Shown here piece by piece: positions 47,528 to 56,825 of a stretch of DNA of 64,000 nt. The notes beneath the pieces are model-generated. The model searched no databases. It was not told the origin of the DNA and saw only the letters and a list, made by a program, of their open reading frames with translations. Numbering within the stretch: position 1 is the first letter of the stretch; every line of letters starts with the position of its first letter. The translations under genes and the position numbers were made by a program. This stretch comes from Kitasatospora paranensis (lineage in GTDB: Bacteria > Actinomycetota > Actinomycetes > Streptomycetales > Streptomycetaceae), in contig NZ_BAABKV010000001.1 of NCBI RefSeq assembly GCF_039544005.1, forward strand, positions 124,001 to 188,000. The letters are read 5' to 3'.

Positions 47528-48790
47528 GAAGTCGCGGACGGGGTGGTAGGCGGTGTGCGGGGCAAGCTTGTCGCGCAGACCCTTGAGCTGGGAGGCGGAT
47601 CGGGCGGAGTCGACGGAGCCAAGACAGGCGGCCGCGCGGCGGCCGGTGGCGACGGCCGCGTCGAGGTCGTCCAGCGCGAGATGGGCCTCCGCGGCACGGG
47701 CCAGGTAGATGGCGTGGCTACGCGGGAACTCCTCGTCTCCGGGGTACGCCCGCATGCCAGCCTCGAAGCGGCGCAGCGCCTCGGTCGGGTCCCCGAGGTC
47801 GAGCGCTGAGGACCCGGCGATCATCTCGACCTCTCCGTAGGTCACCCAGTACAGGAAGTCGGGGTCGTTGCCCCTGGACCCCTTGTCCAGGGCAGCGTGC
47901 GCCAGGTGGAGCTGGTGCCCGGTCGCCGTCTTCGCCCCGGTCTTCGACAACGCGCGAGCAGTGCGGGCGGCGAGCATGGCCTCCATCCGCGGGGTGCCCT
48001 GTCCCCGCGCGGCCCGGGCCGCGTCGAGGAGCGCCACCGCGCGGTCAGCCTGGCCCGGCGTGGAGTAGCACTGCACTGCCGCGAAAGACAGGGCGTAGGC
48101 GCCGCCGATAACGTCGCCGGCTTCGGCGGAGGCCCGCAGGGAGGCGTCGAAGTAGCGCTGCGCGGTTCCGTGCCTGCCCTGGTCGAAGCTGCACCAGGCG
48201 ACCTGCCGGGCGGCTTCGGAGGCGATGCGGTACAGGCGGGTGGAGGCGGCTCCGGGGTAGCGGCCCGTCTTGAGCAGGGTAACGGCAAGGGACAGCTCGC
48301 CGGCTGCTTGCTTGCGGACCTCGCCGCTTCCGAGTTCGTCGTCGACCCGGCGAAGGTGGTCCAGGCGGTGTTCGATGTTCGCGAGCAGTCCCGGGCCGCC
48401 GCCGGCCTGGGCGGGAGGGCCGGGGCGGGTCCGGCCGAGGGCCTTCGCCCAGTGCCCGGCCGAGGCCGATAGGGCGACACCGGCGGTGACGAAGCTCCTG
48501 CGATCCACTCTTCTCCCATCCACCAGTTCGGCAAGGACGGTCAGGGCCGCTCCGTCCTCGTCCCAGCCTGCGCTCGACGGCCCGTCAGCCGCCAGTGTTC
48601 GGGCGAATCTCCCACCCGACTGCAACACCCGGTCGTAGGCGGCGGCCACGTCGGCGGTCACCGCTCGGTTCCCGTTCTCCACGTTGCGCAGGTACGCCGG
48701 GCTGAAGCCCACGTCCCGGGCGAAGCGCTCCCAGGACAGACCGGACTCCCGGCGCGCCTCTCTCATACCGTTCCGCAGTCGCTCGGACAT
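47510..48790 (-). CDS. XRE-TPR cluster regulator
   Basis: About 426 residues from ATG 48790 (GAGGAG upstream on the reverse strand). Helix-turn-helix near residues 10-55 (LSWERFARDVGFSPAYLRNVE), then a long helical tetratricopeptide-like region (RYFDASLRASAEAGDVIGGA; ALRRFEAGMRAYPGDEEFP). Regulators of this build are common in Streptomyces and often sit in antibiotic clusters. Divergent from the queD-like gene, so probably its controller. Confidence 0.8.
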   Translation of the reverse strand: MSERLRNGMREARRESGLSWERFARDVGFSPAYLRNVENGNRAVTADVAAAYDRVLQSGGRFARTLAADGPSSAGWDEDGAALTVLAELVDGRRVDRRSFVTAGVALSASAGHWAKALGRTRPGPPAQAGGGPGLLANIEHRLDHLRRVDDELGSGEVRKQAAGELSLAVTLLKTGRYPGAASTRLYRIASEAARQVAWCSFDQGRHGTAQRYFDASLRASAEAGDVIGGAYALSFAAVQCYSTPGQADRAVALLDAARAARGQGTPRMEAMLAARTARALSKTGAKTATGHQLHLAHAALDKGSRGNDPDFLYWVTYGEVEMIAGSSALDLGDPTEALRRFEAGMRAYPGDEEFPRSHAIYLARAAEAHLALDDLDAAVATGRRAAACLGSVDSARSASQLKGLRDKLAPHTAYHPVRDFLEEAG

Positions 48791-48924
48791 CGCGACGCTC
48801 CTCGGATTTGGGATCGCTGTTGGATCGCCCGACTCCATTGTCCCTGCCTCGCTGGCGGTGTGTGCTCGTTTCAGCACAGAAGGCAACGACGGTAGGCCGG
48901 TTGGCCAGTCCAGAAGGGGGCACG
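48791..48924. promoter_or_regulatory. Divergent promoter region of the deazaguanine cluster
   Basis: 134 nt between the regulator and the queD-like gene must hold both promoters. TTGTCC, TGTGTGCTCGTTTCAGCACA (an imperfect inverted repeat around TGTGCT / AGCACA) and GTAGGCC are visible; no confident -35/-10 pair. Confidence 0.4.
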
Positions 48925-49689
48925 ATGCCGAACCCCGAAACCCTGCTCCGACCCTCGCCCCAGGCGGGCGCGTCCTCTCGGGAGCCGCGCCAGGTGGGCA
49001 CCTACACCATCGGCAAGCTCGTCGGGTTCGATGCCGCCCGCACGGTGCTCGGTATCGACGGAAGCGACCTGATCACCGCGGAGATGACACTGACGGCGCG
49101 TGAGCTGACCGCTCCCGGGTTCGTCACCGACTTCGGCGACCTCGCCGCGTTCCGTACCCACATCGACGGGGTCCTTGACCACCGTGACCTGGATCAGGTC
49201 GTCGTCGACACCAGCGATCAGGGTATTGCCGATCATCTGCACACCTGGGCGGCGGCGAACCTTCCCGACGGCGCCCGCGAGCGCCTGCACGCGGTCCGGG
49301 TGCTGACCGGCCGGCTCCCGCGCCCCGACGAAGCACACAGCGTCCAGTTCAGCGCCCGGCACTGGCTCGACGGCCTGCCGGACGGGCACAGGTGCGGCCG
49401 GCAGCACGGCCACGCCTATCTGGTCACCCTTCCGTCAGGACCGGGCGGCAACCGGCTGCTGCCCGTGCCCGGCGAGCTGCGCGCCCTGCTGGCATCCGGG
49501 TTTGCGGGGAAGATCCTCAACCGGGTCATCGGCGTCACCCCGACGTCGGAGCACCTCGCCGCGCACCTCGCCGGGTGGCTGGCCAGCCGCGGCCTGGTCG
49601 ACGCGCAGGGCCGGCCGTTCGCCGTCCGGGTGTCGGAGACCGAGAGCACCTGGGCCGAGTTCACTCCGGACGCGCGGGTGCCCGCATGA
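48925..49689 (+). CDS. queD: Tandem-domain 6-carboxytetrahydropterin synthase (QueD-like)
   Basis: 254 residues, about twice the normal QueD length. The C-terminal half has the working site: SVQFSARHWLDGLPDGHRCG (zinc His, catalytic Cys) and QHGHAY (two zinc His), with a Glu in RVSETESTWAEF. The N-terminal half (GFDAARTVLG, TLTARELTAPGFVTDFGDL, VLDHRDLDQV, HLHTWAAANL) follows the same T-fold order without the metal His and Cys, so it is a degenerate copy. QueD turns dihydroneopterin triphosphate into 6-carboxytetrahydropterin. First gene of the cluster operon, overlapping queE by 4 nt. Confidence 0.85.
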   Translation: MPNPETLLRPSPQAGASSREPRQVGTYTIGKLVGFDAARTVLGIDGSDLITAEMTLTARELTAPGFVTDFGDLAAFRTHIDGVLDHRDLDQVVVDTSDQGIADHLHTWAAANLPDGARERLHAVRVLTGRLPRPDEAHSVQFSARHWLDGLPDGHRCGRQHGHAYLVTLPSGPGGNRLLPVPGELRALLASGFAGKILNRVIGVTPTSEHLAAHLAGWLASRGLVDAQGRPFAVRVSETESTWAEFTPDARVPA

Positions 49690-50411
49690 CGACGATGGAC
49701 GTGATCCTCGGCCGGAGTCGGCCACCGGATGTGCTGGTGTGCGAGGCGTTCGGCCCCACGATCCAGGGCGAGGGCCCGTCGGCCGGACAGCTCGCGTCGT
49801 TCCTGCGCATCGGCGACTGCAATCTGGCTTGCGGCTCCTGCGACACCCCGTACTCGTGGGACTGGAAGCGCTACTCCCGTGCCGAGCAGACCAGCCGCAT
49901 GCCTGCCGAGCACGTCGCCGCCGAGCTCCTCCGGCACCCGACGGAGCTGGTGATCATCACCGGCGGCGAGCCGATGATGCAGCAGACCCAGCTCGTCCCA
50001 GTCGTCAGCCGCCTCACCGGGGCTGGGCGCCGCATCGAGATCGAGACCAACGGCACGATCGCCCCCGAGCCCGCATTCGACCAGCACGTCTCGCTCTACG
50101 CCGTCTCGCCGAAGCTCTCGCACATGGGCATGCCGACCTCACGCCGGATCAAGCCCGCCGTACTCAAGGCGTTCCAGGAGAGCGGCCGGGCGGTGTTCAA
50201 GTTCGTCCTCGACACCCCTGCCGACGTCGAGGAAGTCGCCGCGCTCCAGGACGAGCACGGATTGGAGCAGGTGTGGGTCATGCCGCAGGCCACCACCGCC
50301 GCGGCCGTCATCACCGGCCTGCGCGCCATAGCCGGCCCCGCGATCAACCGCGGATGGAACGTCTCCGGGCGCCTGCACACCCTGATCTGGGAGGACGAAC
50401 GTGGCCGCTGA
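49686..50411 (+). CDS. queE: 7-carboxy-7-deazaguanine synthase
   Basis: 241 residues, intact. Radical SAM enzyme that contracts 6-carboxytetrahydropterin to CDG. The cluster motif is CNLACGSCDTPYSWDWKR (CX3CX2C), preceded by PTIQGEGPSAGQLASFLRIG, the QueE hallmark that binds SAM and substrate; VIITGGEPMMQ and RIEIETNGTI follow. All are as in known QueE. ATGA overlap from the QueD gene. Confidence 0.92.
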   Translation: MTTMDVILGRSRPPDVLVCEAFGPTIQGEGPSAGQLASFLRIGDCNLACGSCDTPYSWDWKRYSRAEQTSRMPAEHVAAELLRHPTELVIITGGEPMMQQTQLVPVVSRLTGAGRRIEIETNGTIAPEPAFDQHVSLYAVSPKLSHMGMPTSRRIKPAVLKAFQESGRAVFKFVLDTPADVEEVAALQDEHGLEQVWVMPQATTAAAVITGLRAIAGPAINRGWNVSGRLHTLIWEDERGR

Positions 50412-50915
50412 CTTCGACACCGGGGATCTGACCTGGGACGACATTACTGAGCAGACGGACCGGATCGCCCGCGTCCTGCAACCGGACCCTGTGCCGCAGA
50501 TCGTGGTCGGCGTGGTGCGCGGCGGCCTCATTCCCGCGGTGATCCTCGCGCACCGGCTCGGTGTCCGCGACGTGCGCGTGCTGGAGATCACTCACACCGT
50601 CGACGACTCCACCAACGCCGCGAAGACGGACCGGCCGGTGACCCGCAACAGCGCCTCGCTGGGAGACGTCGCCGGACGGGACGTCCTGGTGGTCGATGAC
50701 GTGGCCGGCACCGGCGAAACCCTCGCCGCCGTTGTCCGCCTGGTCGAGCAGGCCGGTGCAGCCCGGGTGCGCAGCGCGGTGCTGGTGGTCAACGCGGCGA
50801 ACTGGGGCGGCGACCGGCCGCCGGCCCAGGCAGTGACCGTGATCGGGGAGACGGTGGGTTGCTGGGTGGTCTTCCCGTGGGAGAGCGCCGCGGTCCGGGC
50901 GGGGAGGGCGCGTGA
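50401..50915 (+). CDS. Purine-type phosphoribosyltransferase
   Basis: About 170 residues from GTG 50401, overlapping queE by 11 nt. PRPP-binding loop VLVVDDVAGTGETLAAVV; N-terminal QIVVGVVRGGLIPAVILAHR; end CWVVFPWES like hypoxanthine/xanthine-type enzymes. In tubercidin and toyocamycin pathways a phosphoribosyltransferase joins the deazapurine base to PRPP; the same role with CDG is inferred. A one-base loss near 50900 hides its stop (expected TGA overlapping GTG 50912). Confidence 0.85.
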
Positions 50916-52018
50916 GCACGGTCGCGTTGTGCCTGCTGTCCTACCGGCTCGACCAGCCCTCGGGGATCGACCGGTCCATCGGGGCCTTGGTCGAGGGCCT
51001 GCGCCGGCTGGGACACACGCCGCTGGTCCTGGCGGCCGGACCCGCCCCGCACCGGCCCGAGCCGGGTGTGATCCGGTTGAAGAGCGTCAGCCTGCCGCAG
51101 CCGGCGACCAACGCCGACGTGCTCGCCGCCCTCGCCGACCCCGGCCCGGTGGTGGAGGAGGTCCGCGGCATCCTCGCCGACTGCCGGGTGGACGCCGCGT
51201 GCTGGGGCGACACCCTGTGGGGCCTGGGCTACCTCGACCCGGCGCCCGACGGTGTCACCACGGCCCTGATGGTCCACAAGATCCGCCCCAGCGGCGAGGA
51301 CCGGTGGCAGCGCGCGCTGACCGCGGCCGGCGTCGTCTGCCCCGCCAGCGACTACCTCGCGGACAGCGGTGCCGCGGCGGGTCTGGACACCAGCTGCTGG
51401 GTGACCGTCTCCAACGCCCTGCACACCCTGCTGCCGCCCCCGCCTGCCGGAGAGCGGGAGGAGCTGCGGGAGGCGGGGCCGGTGCGCATCGTCTCGCGTG
51501 CCGACCGGGCCAAGGGACTTGCCGAACTCCTTGATGCCCTGCCCGACGACTGGGGCCGTCCTGTCGAGCTGGTCCTCGCCGAGGCCGGCTTCGAACTCCA
51601 ACCCGGCGGACAGGCCCAGACTCTCGCGGCCTGCCGGGCCGTTGCGGCCCGGCGCCCGGACGTCGTGTCGATCCTGCCGGCGCTCGGCTGGTGCGAGGTG
51701 CCCGGCTTCTTCGCCGGCGCAGCGGCCACCGTCATCGCCACCCGTGTACCCGAGACGTTCTGCTTCACCGCGGCCGAGGCCTTGTCCGTCGGCACCCCGG
51801 TGGTCGGCTTCAACCTGGGCAACGTGCCGCTGCTGGCCCGGGCGGCCGGGCGCACCGTCCCGCTGGACGCCGGCCCGCAGGCACTGTGGTCGGCACTCGG
51901 CGGCCTGTTGGCCGACCCGGACCGCTACCGGCAGGCAAGCAGCGCTGCGCCCCGGCAGGTCGCCCGGTTCACCCCCGAGAGGTCCGCCCGCGCGCTGCTG
52001 AACGCCTTGGGTCTGTAG
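50912..52018 (+). CDS. GT4-type glycosyltransferase
   Basis: 368 residues, GTG 50912. GT-B fold: N-terminal DQPSGIDRSIGALVEGLRRL, C-terminal nucleotide-sugar domain with the E-x7-E motif in ETFCFTAAEALSVGTPVVGF. The strand VRIVSRADRAKGLAELLDAL is the usual start of the donor domain. It would add a sugar to the deazapurine product or another scaffold of the cluster; acceptor unknown. Confidence 0.8.
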   Translation: MSTVALCLLSYRLDQPSGIDRSIGALVEGLRRLGHTPLVLAAGPAPHRPEPGVIRLKSVSLPQPATNADVLAALADPGPVVEEVRGILADCRVDAACWGDTLWGLGYLDPAPDGVTTALMVHKIRPSGEDRWQRALTAAGVVCPASDYLADSGAAAGLDTSCWVTVSNALHTLLPPPPAGEREELREAGPVRIVSRADRAKGLAELLDALPDDWGRPVELVLAEAGFELQPGGQAQTLAACRAVAARRPDVVSILPALGWCEVPGFFAGAAATVIATRVPETFCFTAAEALSVGTPVVGFNLGNVPLLARAAGRTVPLDAGPQALWSALGGLLADPDRYRQASSAAPRQVARFTPERSARALLNALGL

Positions 52019-52107
52019 CAGCCGCCTACCTCAAGCACCGCCGCCACGCCGCGCGGGCGCACCGCGCGGCCCCGTCGCTCCTTCCCACGGAAAAGAGGAG
52101 GACCCCC

Positions 52108-52731
52108 GTGTCCCACACCCTGACCGTACCCGCCCCGCCGGCCCCTTCCCAGGCTGCGGCTGGGCCGGTCGACACCGCGGCCGTCGAGGACTGCGTGCGC
52201 CAGCTGCTGCGCGCGCTCGGCCAGGACACCGACCGGCCCGGCCTGCTGGAGACACCCGCACGCGTCGCCCGGTTCTGGGCCGAATTCCTCGGCCACGAAC
52301 CGGGCTCCACCGGCACCGTCTTCGAGCACACCGTGCAGGGCGAGGACTGCGTCGCCGTCGGCGGCATCCGCACCGCCAGCATGTGCGAGCACCACCTGCT
52401 GCCCTTCACCGTCGAGGTGTCCGTCGCCTACCGCCCCGACGGACAGGTGCTGGGCCTGTCGAAGATCGTGCGGATCGTCGAGCAGCACGCCCACGCCCTG
52501 CAACTGCAGGAGCGCCTCACCGCCCAGGTCGCCGAGGAAGTCGCCCGGCTGACGGGCAGCCAGGCGGTCGCGGTGTGGGCAGTGGGCGAGCACCAGTGCA
52601 TGACGGTGCGCGGGGTGCGCGCCCACGGCGCGCGCACCGCCACCGAGTACCTGCTTCCCGCCCTGGCCTGCGACGCGCTGCTCACCGAGCGGCTGCGCCG
52701 CGCGGCGGCGATGACGGGAGCCAGCCGGTGA
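52108..52731 (+). CDS. folE: GTP cyclohydrolase I
   Basis: 207 residues from GTG 52108 (AGAGGAGGA upstream). Zinc and catalytic motifs: GGIRTASMCEHHLLPF, LGLSKIVRIVEQHAHALQLQ, HQCMTVRG. Makes dihydroneopterin triphosphate from GTP, the substrate for QueD. A cluster-owned copy is typical of deazapurine antibiotic pathways. Stop overlaps the next start (GTGA). Confidence 0.93.
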   Translation: MSHTLTVPAPPAPSQAAAGPVDTAAVEDCVRQLLRALGQDTDRPGLLETPARVARFWAEFLGHEPGSTGTVFEHTVQGEDCVAVGGIRTASMCEHHLLPFTVEVSVAYRPDGQVLGLSKIVRIVEQHAHALQLQERLTAQVAEEVARLTGSQAVAVWAVGEHQCMTVRGVRAHGARTATEYLLPALACDALLTERLRRAAAMTGASR

Positions 52732-53399
52732 CCGCCTGGGTGGCGCTCGAAGGGGTGAACGGGGTCGGCAAGAGCTACCTCGGGCGCCGGGCCGCCGCCG
52801 CGCTGGGTCATCGGTGCGCGGCGCTGGTCGAGCTGCCCGACTCCCCGCCCGCGGGCCTGCCCGGCCAGGTGATCGCCGCGCTGCATGGCACCGGCGACCG
52901 CTTCCTGCGCACCGGGCACCCACACACCGAGACGCTGCTGCTGGCCGCGCTCCAGGTCCACCGCTGGGAGGCGCTGGCGCCGGTGGCCGCTGGCCGGGTG
53001 GTGCTGGAAGACCGCGGCCCCGCCTCGGTCGCCGTCTACCAGGCCGCCGTACTCGCCGAGGCAGCCGGCACCACCGACACCTGGGCGCTGCAGCAGGCCC
53101 TGGCCATCGAACAGACCATCACCGCCTGGCGGCCTGCGCCCAGCACCACCGTGCTGCTCACCGACGACCCCGCGGTATGCCTGACCCGGTTCGAGGAGCG
53201 CGCTGGCCAGCCGGCCGGCGCCGACGAGCGGGCGCTGATGGCCCGCGCCGGCCGCCTCTACCACCTGCTCGCCGCCGACCGGCCCGAGCAGTACCTCGTG
53301 CTCGACCGGCGCGTCCTCTCCGAGGACCAAGCGGTCGAGTCCATCACCGAAGCGTGCCGCGCGGCGGCCGCCACGACCCCGGAAGGGGCCACCCCGTGA
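52728..53399 (+). CDS. Thymidylate-kinase-like nucleotide kinase
   Basis: 223 residues from GTG 52728. P-loop EGVNGVGKSYLGRRAA; LEDRGPASVAVYQ (DR-x-x-x-S-x-x-AYQ of dTMP kinases); ADERALMARAGRLYHLLA near the end. May phosphorylate the deazapurine nucleotide or remove a toxic form. Coupled on both sides. Confidence 0.75.
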   Translation: MTAWVALEGVNGVGKSYLGRRAAAALGHRCAALVELPDSPPAGLPGQVIAALHGTGDRFLRTGHPHTETLLLAALQVHRWEALAPVAAGRVVLEDRGPASVAVYQAAVLAEAAGTTDTWALQQALAIEQTITAWRPAPSTTVLLTDDPAVCLTRFEERAGQPAGADERALMARAGRLYHLLAADRPEQYLVLDRRVLSEDQAVESITEACRAAAATTPEGATP

Positions 53400-54439
53400 A
53401 GCCCATCAGCCTGCTGTGGGGGCTGCGCTCGTACTGCGCCTCCCACGGCTGCCTCTACTGCTACTTCGGGACGGTCAGCGAGCACCGCGAGCAGATGCCC
53501 ACCGCCCCCGGGGTGCTCTCCCACCTGTCGCCGAACGACCTGACCACCGCCGACGTCCTGGCCTTCGCCGAGACGCTTCACGACTCGCCGGTCGGCAGGG
53601 TGTTCCTCGCCGGCGGCGAGCCGCTGCTGTGGAAGCCGATCATCAGGCTGATCGAAGTCCTCAAGGCGGGCGGCCTGGAGGTGGTGGTGTGCACCAGCGG
53701 CGTCGCCTTGAACCGCCCGGACCTGCGCGAGCCGCTCATCGAGCTCGGCGTCGACGCCGTGTCGGTGTCACTGGACAGCGCCGACCCCGTCCACAACGAC
53801 CAGTGGCGGCCTCCGCGCCGCGGGGGCGACGGCTGGGAGGCCGTCGTGTCGGGCATCAGCGCGCTGATCGCGGCCCGCGGCCCGGGGCCTCGGCCGAAGG
53901 TCGGCGTCTACAGCGTCATCACCCGCCGCAACCTCGCCGACATCGTCGCCCTGCCCGAACTCGCCGCGAGCCTCGGCTGCGACTACGCCGTCCCGCAGCC
54001 GATCGCCCTCGACCCCGACCACCGCCTGGCCGCTGACCTGTCCCTCACCGCCGAGCACCTGCCCGAGCTGCGGCAGCACTTCGACGACCTGTACGCCGCC
54101 GAGCTACCGCTGGTCCTGCCCGAACGCAGCTACGCCAGCCAGATCGCCTCCGCCGTCGCCCGCCCGACCGACCTCGTACCGGGCTGTTTCGGCGGCGACA
54201 CGCTCTTCTTCGTCCAGCCGGACGGCACGGTGTGGGACTGCCCGTCGTCCCTGAAGATCGCCGCCACCCCGCCCGGCCGCCACCGCAGCATCAAGGGCGC
54301 CAAGGCACGGGAGCTGTTCCCGGCCCCGACCGGCTGCGGCAGCGACTGTGCACTGTTCTCCGTGGACTGCGTCAACATGTGGCCGCTCACCGGCTTCCCC
54401 GTCCTCGCACCGACCGGACCGGAGGTCCCCCGTGCCTGA
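53396..54439 (+). CDS. SPASM-type radical SAM protein with CX4CX2C motif
   Basis: 347 residues from GTG 53396. Cluster motif SYCASHGCLYCYFG: four residues, not three, between the first two cysteines. VFLAGGEPLLW is the SAM-binding GGE; AVSVSLDSADP follows. The C-terminal part (LVPGCFGGDTLFFVQPDGTVW, DCPSS, GCGSDCALFSVDC) holds extra cysteines as in SPASM/twitch domains for auxiliary Fe-S clusters. The substrate is unknown; SPASM enzymes modify peptides or sugars. An indel at the cysteine motif is possible but the frame continues unbroken. Confidence 0.8.
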   Translation: MKPISLLWGLRSYCASHGCLYCYFGTVSEHREQMPTAPGVLSHLSPNDLTTADVLAFAETLHDSPVGRVFLAGGEPLLWKPIIRLIEVLKAGGLEVVVCTSGVALNRPDLREPLIELGVDAVSVSLDSADPVHNDQWRPPRRGGDGWEAVVSGISALIAARGPGPRPKVGVYSVITRRNLADIVALPELAASLGCDYAVPQPIALDPDHRLAADLSLTAEHLPELRQHFDDLYAAELPLVLPERSYASQIASAVARPTDLVPGCFGGDTLFFVQPDGTVWDCPSSLKIAATPPGRHRSIKGAKARELFPAPTGCGSDCALFSVDCVNMWPLTGFPVLAPTGPEVPRA

Positions 54440-55523
54440 GAACCCCGCACACCGGGCGATGGCCGCCGCCGTCGCCCGCATGCCCGCCCCGACGAGCCGC
54501 CAGGAGGCCACTCTCCTGGAGGCTGAGCTCGCCCACGTCTTCGGCGCCCGCCGGGCCGTCGCCGTCTCCTCCGGCACCGCGGCGATCACCACCGCGCTGG
54601 CCGCCTGCGGCATCGGAGCAGGCGACGAGGTCCTGCTGCCCGCCGTCACCGTCGTCATGACCGTCGCAGCCGTCACGGCCACCGGCGCCCGCCCGGTGTT
54701 CGTCGACGCCGCCGTCGAGGGCCTCGGCATGGACCTCAGGGACGTTGCGGCGAAGACCGGTCCCGACACCAAGGCCGTGGTGGCCGTGCACCTGGCCGGC
54801 CGCACCGACGGCATCCACAACCTGGCCGCCTACACCCGCACCGCAGGGCTGCACCTGGTCGAGGACGCTTGCCAGGCCCAGGGCACCACCACCCGCGGCC
54901 GCTGCGCCGGTACCGTCGGCGACATCGGCTGCTTCTCCCTCAAGGACGGGAAGATCATCTCCTGCGGCGAGGGCGGTTACCTCCTCACCGACGACGACGT
55001 CCTCGCCGACCGGGCCGCCGCGCACCGCACCCACTGGCAGACCGGCGCCCCCGGTGCCCCGGCCGGCAGCCGCCTCGGCTTCAACCACCGCCTGGCCGAG
55101 CCGCTCGCCGCCCTCGCCCGCCACCACCTCGCCCGCTTCCCCGAAGCCCTGGCCCTGCGCCGTCGGCAGGCCGCCGCCCTGCACCGAGCGGTCGACGGCA
55201 CCCCGGGGCTTGAGCCGATCGCAGCAGCCGACAATGAGCAGCCCAACGGCTACAGCGCCCTGTGGCGGCTGACCCTGCCCCGGCCGCGCGCCTTCAGCAT
55301 CCGCCTGGCCGAGGCGGGTGTGCCCAACAGCGTCGGCACCCACTGCCTGACCGCGGCCCACCGCCACCCGGCCGGCGCCCGTTTCGCAACCTGCGATCTT
55401 GCCCGTGCAGAGGCTACTGTGGATGCCCTGCTGGCCGTCCCCTTCACCGAGCACGACAGCGAACAGGCCATTCAGCAGCGAGCGTTGACGATCCGACAGG
55501 AGGCCGCTGCGTGGACCGGTTGA
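54432..55523 (+). CDS. DegT/DnrJ/EryC1-type PLP aminotransferase
   Basis: 363 residues from GTG 54432, overlapping the radical SAM gene by 8 nt. AVAVSSGTAAITTALAACGI (cofactor phosphate), LHLVEDACQAQGTTTRGRCAG (Asp-Ala pair), and CFSLKDGKIISCGEGG with the PLP lysine. Such enzymes transaminate keto-sugars or form aminocyclitols/AHBA, so a sugar-like substituent is indicated. Confidence 0.88.
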   Translation: MPENPAHRAMAAAVARMPAPTSRQEATLLEAELAHVFGARRAVAVSSGTAAITTALAACGIGAGDEVLLPAVTVVMTVAAVTATGARPVFVDAAVEGLGMDLRDVAAKTGPDTKAVVAVHLAGRTDGIHNLAAYTRTAGLHLVEDACQAQGTTTRGRCAGTVGDIGCFSLKDGKIISCGEGGYLLTDDDVLADRAAAHRTHWQTGAPGAPAGSRLGFNHRLAEPLAALARHHLARFPEALALRRRQAAALHRAVDGTPGLEPIAAADNEQPNGYSALWRLTLPRPRAFSIRLAEAGVPNSVGTHCLTAAHRHPAGARFATCDLARAEATVDALLAVPFTEHDSEQAIQQRALTIRQEAAAWTG

Positions 55524-56175
55524 TGCAGGACCCGCGCTTCACCGGCACGACCTTCGTCGTGATCGACTTCGAGGACTCACCCCGGCCGGCCGGCCCGCCG
55601 AGCCGATCGAGGTCGCGGCCCTCGCCCTGCGCGCCGACGGCGGCCGACTGGTCGAGGTCGGACGGTTCGAGTCCCTGATCCGCCCGCCCGCCGACGTCCC
55701 CGTCACCGCGTTCGACACCGCCCAGACCGGCATCACCACGCCGATGCTCGCCGCCGCCCCGACGGCCGCCACGGTGATGGCCCGCCTGGACGCGCACCTG
55801 AGCGTGCCTCCGTACCGGCTGGTCGCCCACCACGCCTCGACCGAGGCCGGGATGATCGCCCACCAGGCCGGGCACTGCCCGACCCTCGCCTCCACACCGC
55901 TGCTGGACACGGTGCGCCTCGCGAAGGCCGTACTGCCCGGCCTCGGCACCTACCGGCTGGACAGCCTGCTCGGCTACTACGGCATCCCTCGGCCTGCTGA
56001 CCGGCACCGGGCGATGCCGGACGTCGAGGTCACCGTCCAGGTCCTGGCCCGGCTGCTGGCCGACGGGTGTGCCGCCGGCCGGTGGCGCACCCTCCTCGAC
56101 CTCGACGCGGCCGCCGGGCTGCAGCCCAAGCGCCTCAGCCCGGAGCCGGTGCTGGAGCAGAGCGCCCTGTTCTGA
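55511..56175 (+). CDS. DEDD-type 3'-5' exonuclease
   Basis: About 221 residues from GTG 55511. Motif I FVVIDFE, motif II region LVAHHASTEAGMIAHQ, motif III H-x4-D in HRAMPDVEVTVQ, giving the DEDDh set of DnaQ-like nucleases, though the motif II Asp appears replaced by Glu. A one-base loss near 55585 joins the frames. It may degrade nucleic acid containing the product or serve as self-protection. Confidence 0.75.
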
Positions 56176-56183
56176 CCCCGGGC

Positions 56184-56678
56184 TCACGCCGGCAGGCGCA
56201 GCGACCCGTCCGCGATCATCGCGAAGAGCTGCTTCACCTGGAGGCGTGAGTCCTCCGACAGGCCCTCGACCTCGGCGATCTCCTGCTCGGTGAACCACCG
56301 CACCTCGTGCACCGCGCCCTGGTCGACCGTGCCGTCGTGGACCTGGGCGACGAAGACGTGGTCGATGTGGACGTGCGGTTCGCGGGTGTGGTTGTCGGCG
56401 CAGGCGTCCATCTCGACCACCCACCACGGAGCGGGCACCGCGCTGTGCGGGAACCCAGCCGGGAGAGGCAGCGACGGGCCGGGTAGCAGTTCGGCCCGCA
56501 GCCCGGTCTCCTCCCCGACTTCGCGCAGCGCGGCCTCGGCCGCACTCTCGTCCGCCTCCACGTGCCCGCCGGCCGGCAGCCACAGCTCCAGCCGCGGGTG
56601 CCACACCAGAGCCGCTTTCGGGACACCGTCCCCATCGGTGCGGAAAACGAACGCGCTGGCCGTCGGTTCCTTGATCAC
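56184..56678 (-). CDS. Nudix hydrolase
   Basis: 164 residues from GTG 56678 (GAGGAG upstream on the reverse strand). Nudix box GGHVEADESAAEAA followed by LREVGEETGL fits GX5EX7REUXEEXGU. Hydrolyses nucleoside diphosphate derivatives; in tubercidin synthesis a Nudix enzyme removes phosphate from the nucleotide product. Opposite strand, tail-to-tail with the exonuclease (8 nt). Confidence 0.88.
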   Translation of the reverse strand: MIKEPTASAFVFRTDGDGVPKAALVWHPRLELWLPAGGHVEADESAAEAALREVGEETGLRAELLPGPSLPLPAGFPHSAVPAPWWVVEMDACADNHTREPHVHIDHVFVAQVHDGTVDQGAVHEVRWFTEQEIAEVEGLSEDSRLQVKQLFAMIADGSLRLPA

Positions 56679-56825
56679 TTCTACTCCTCGGCACTCGGCC
56701 CACGGCGCCGCCCGGGCCCACCCCCGGGTGGCAGAGGCCGAGCCTTTCACACCCCGCACCACCCACATGACCGAACGTCACCGATCCGGCCACCGCGCCG
56801 CCCGGCCCCGGCAAGGGAGAACCCC

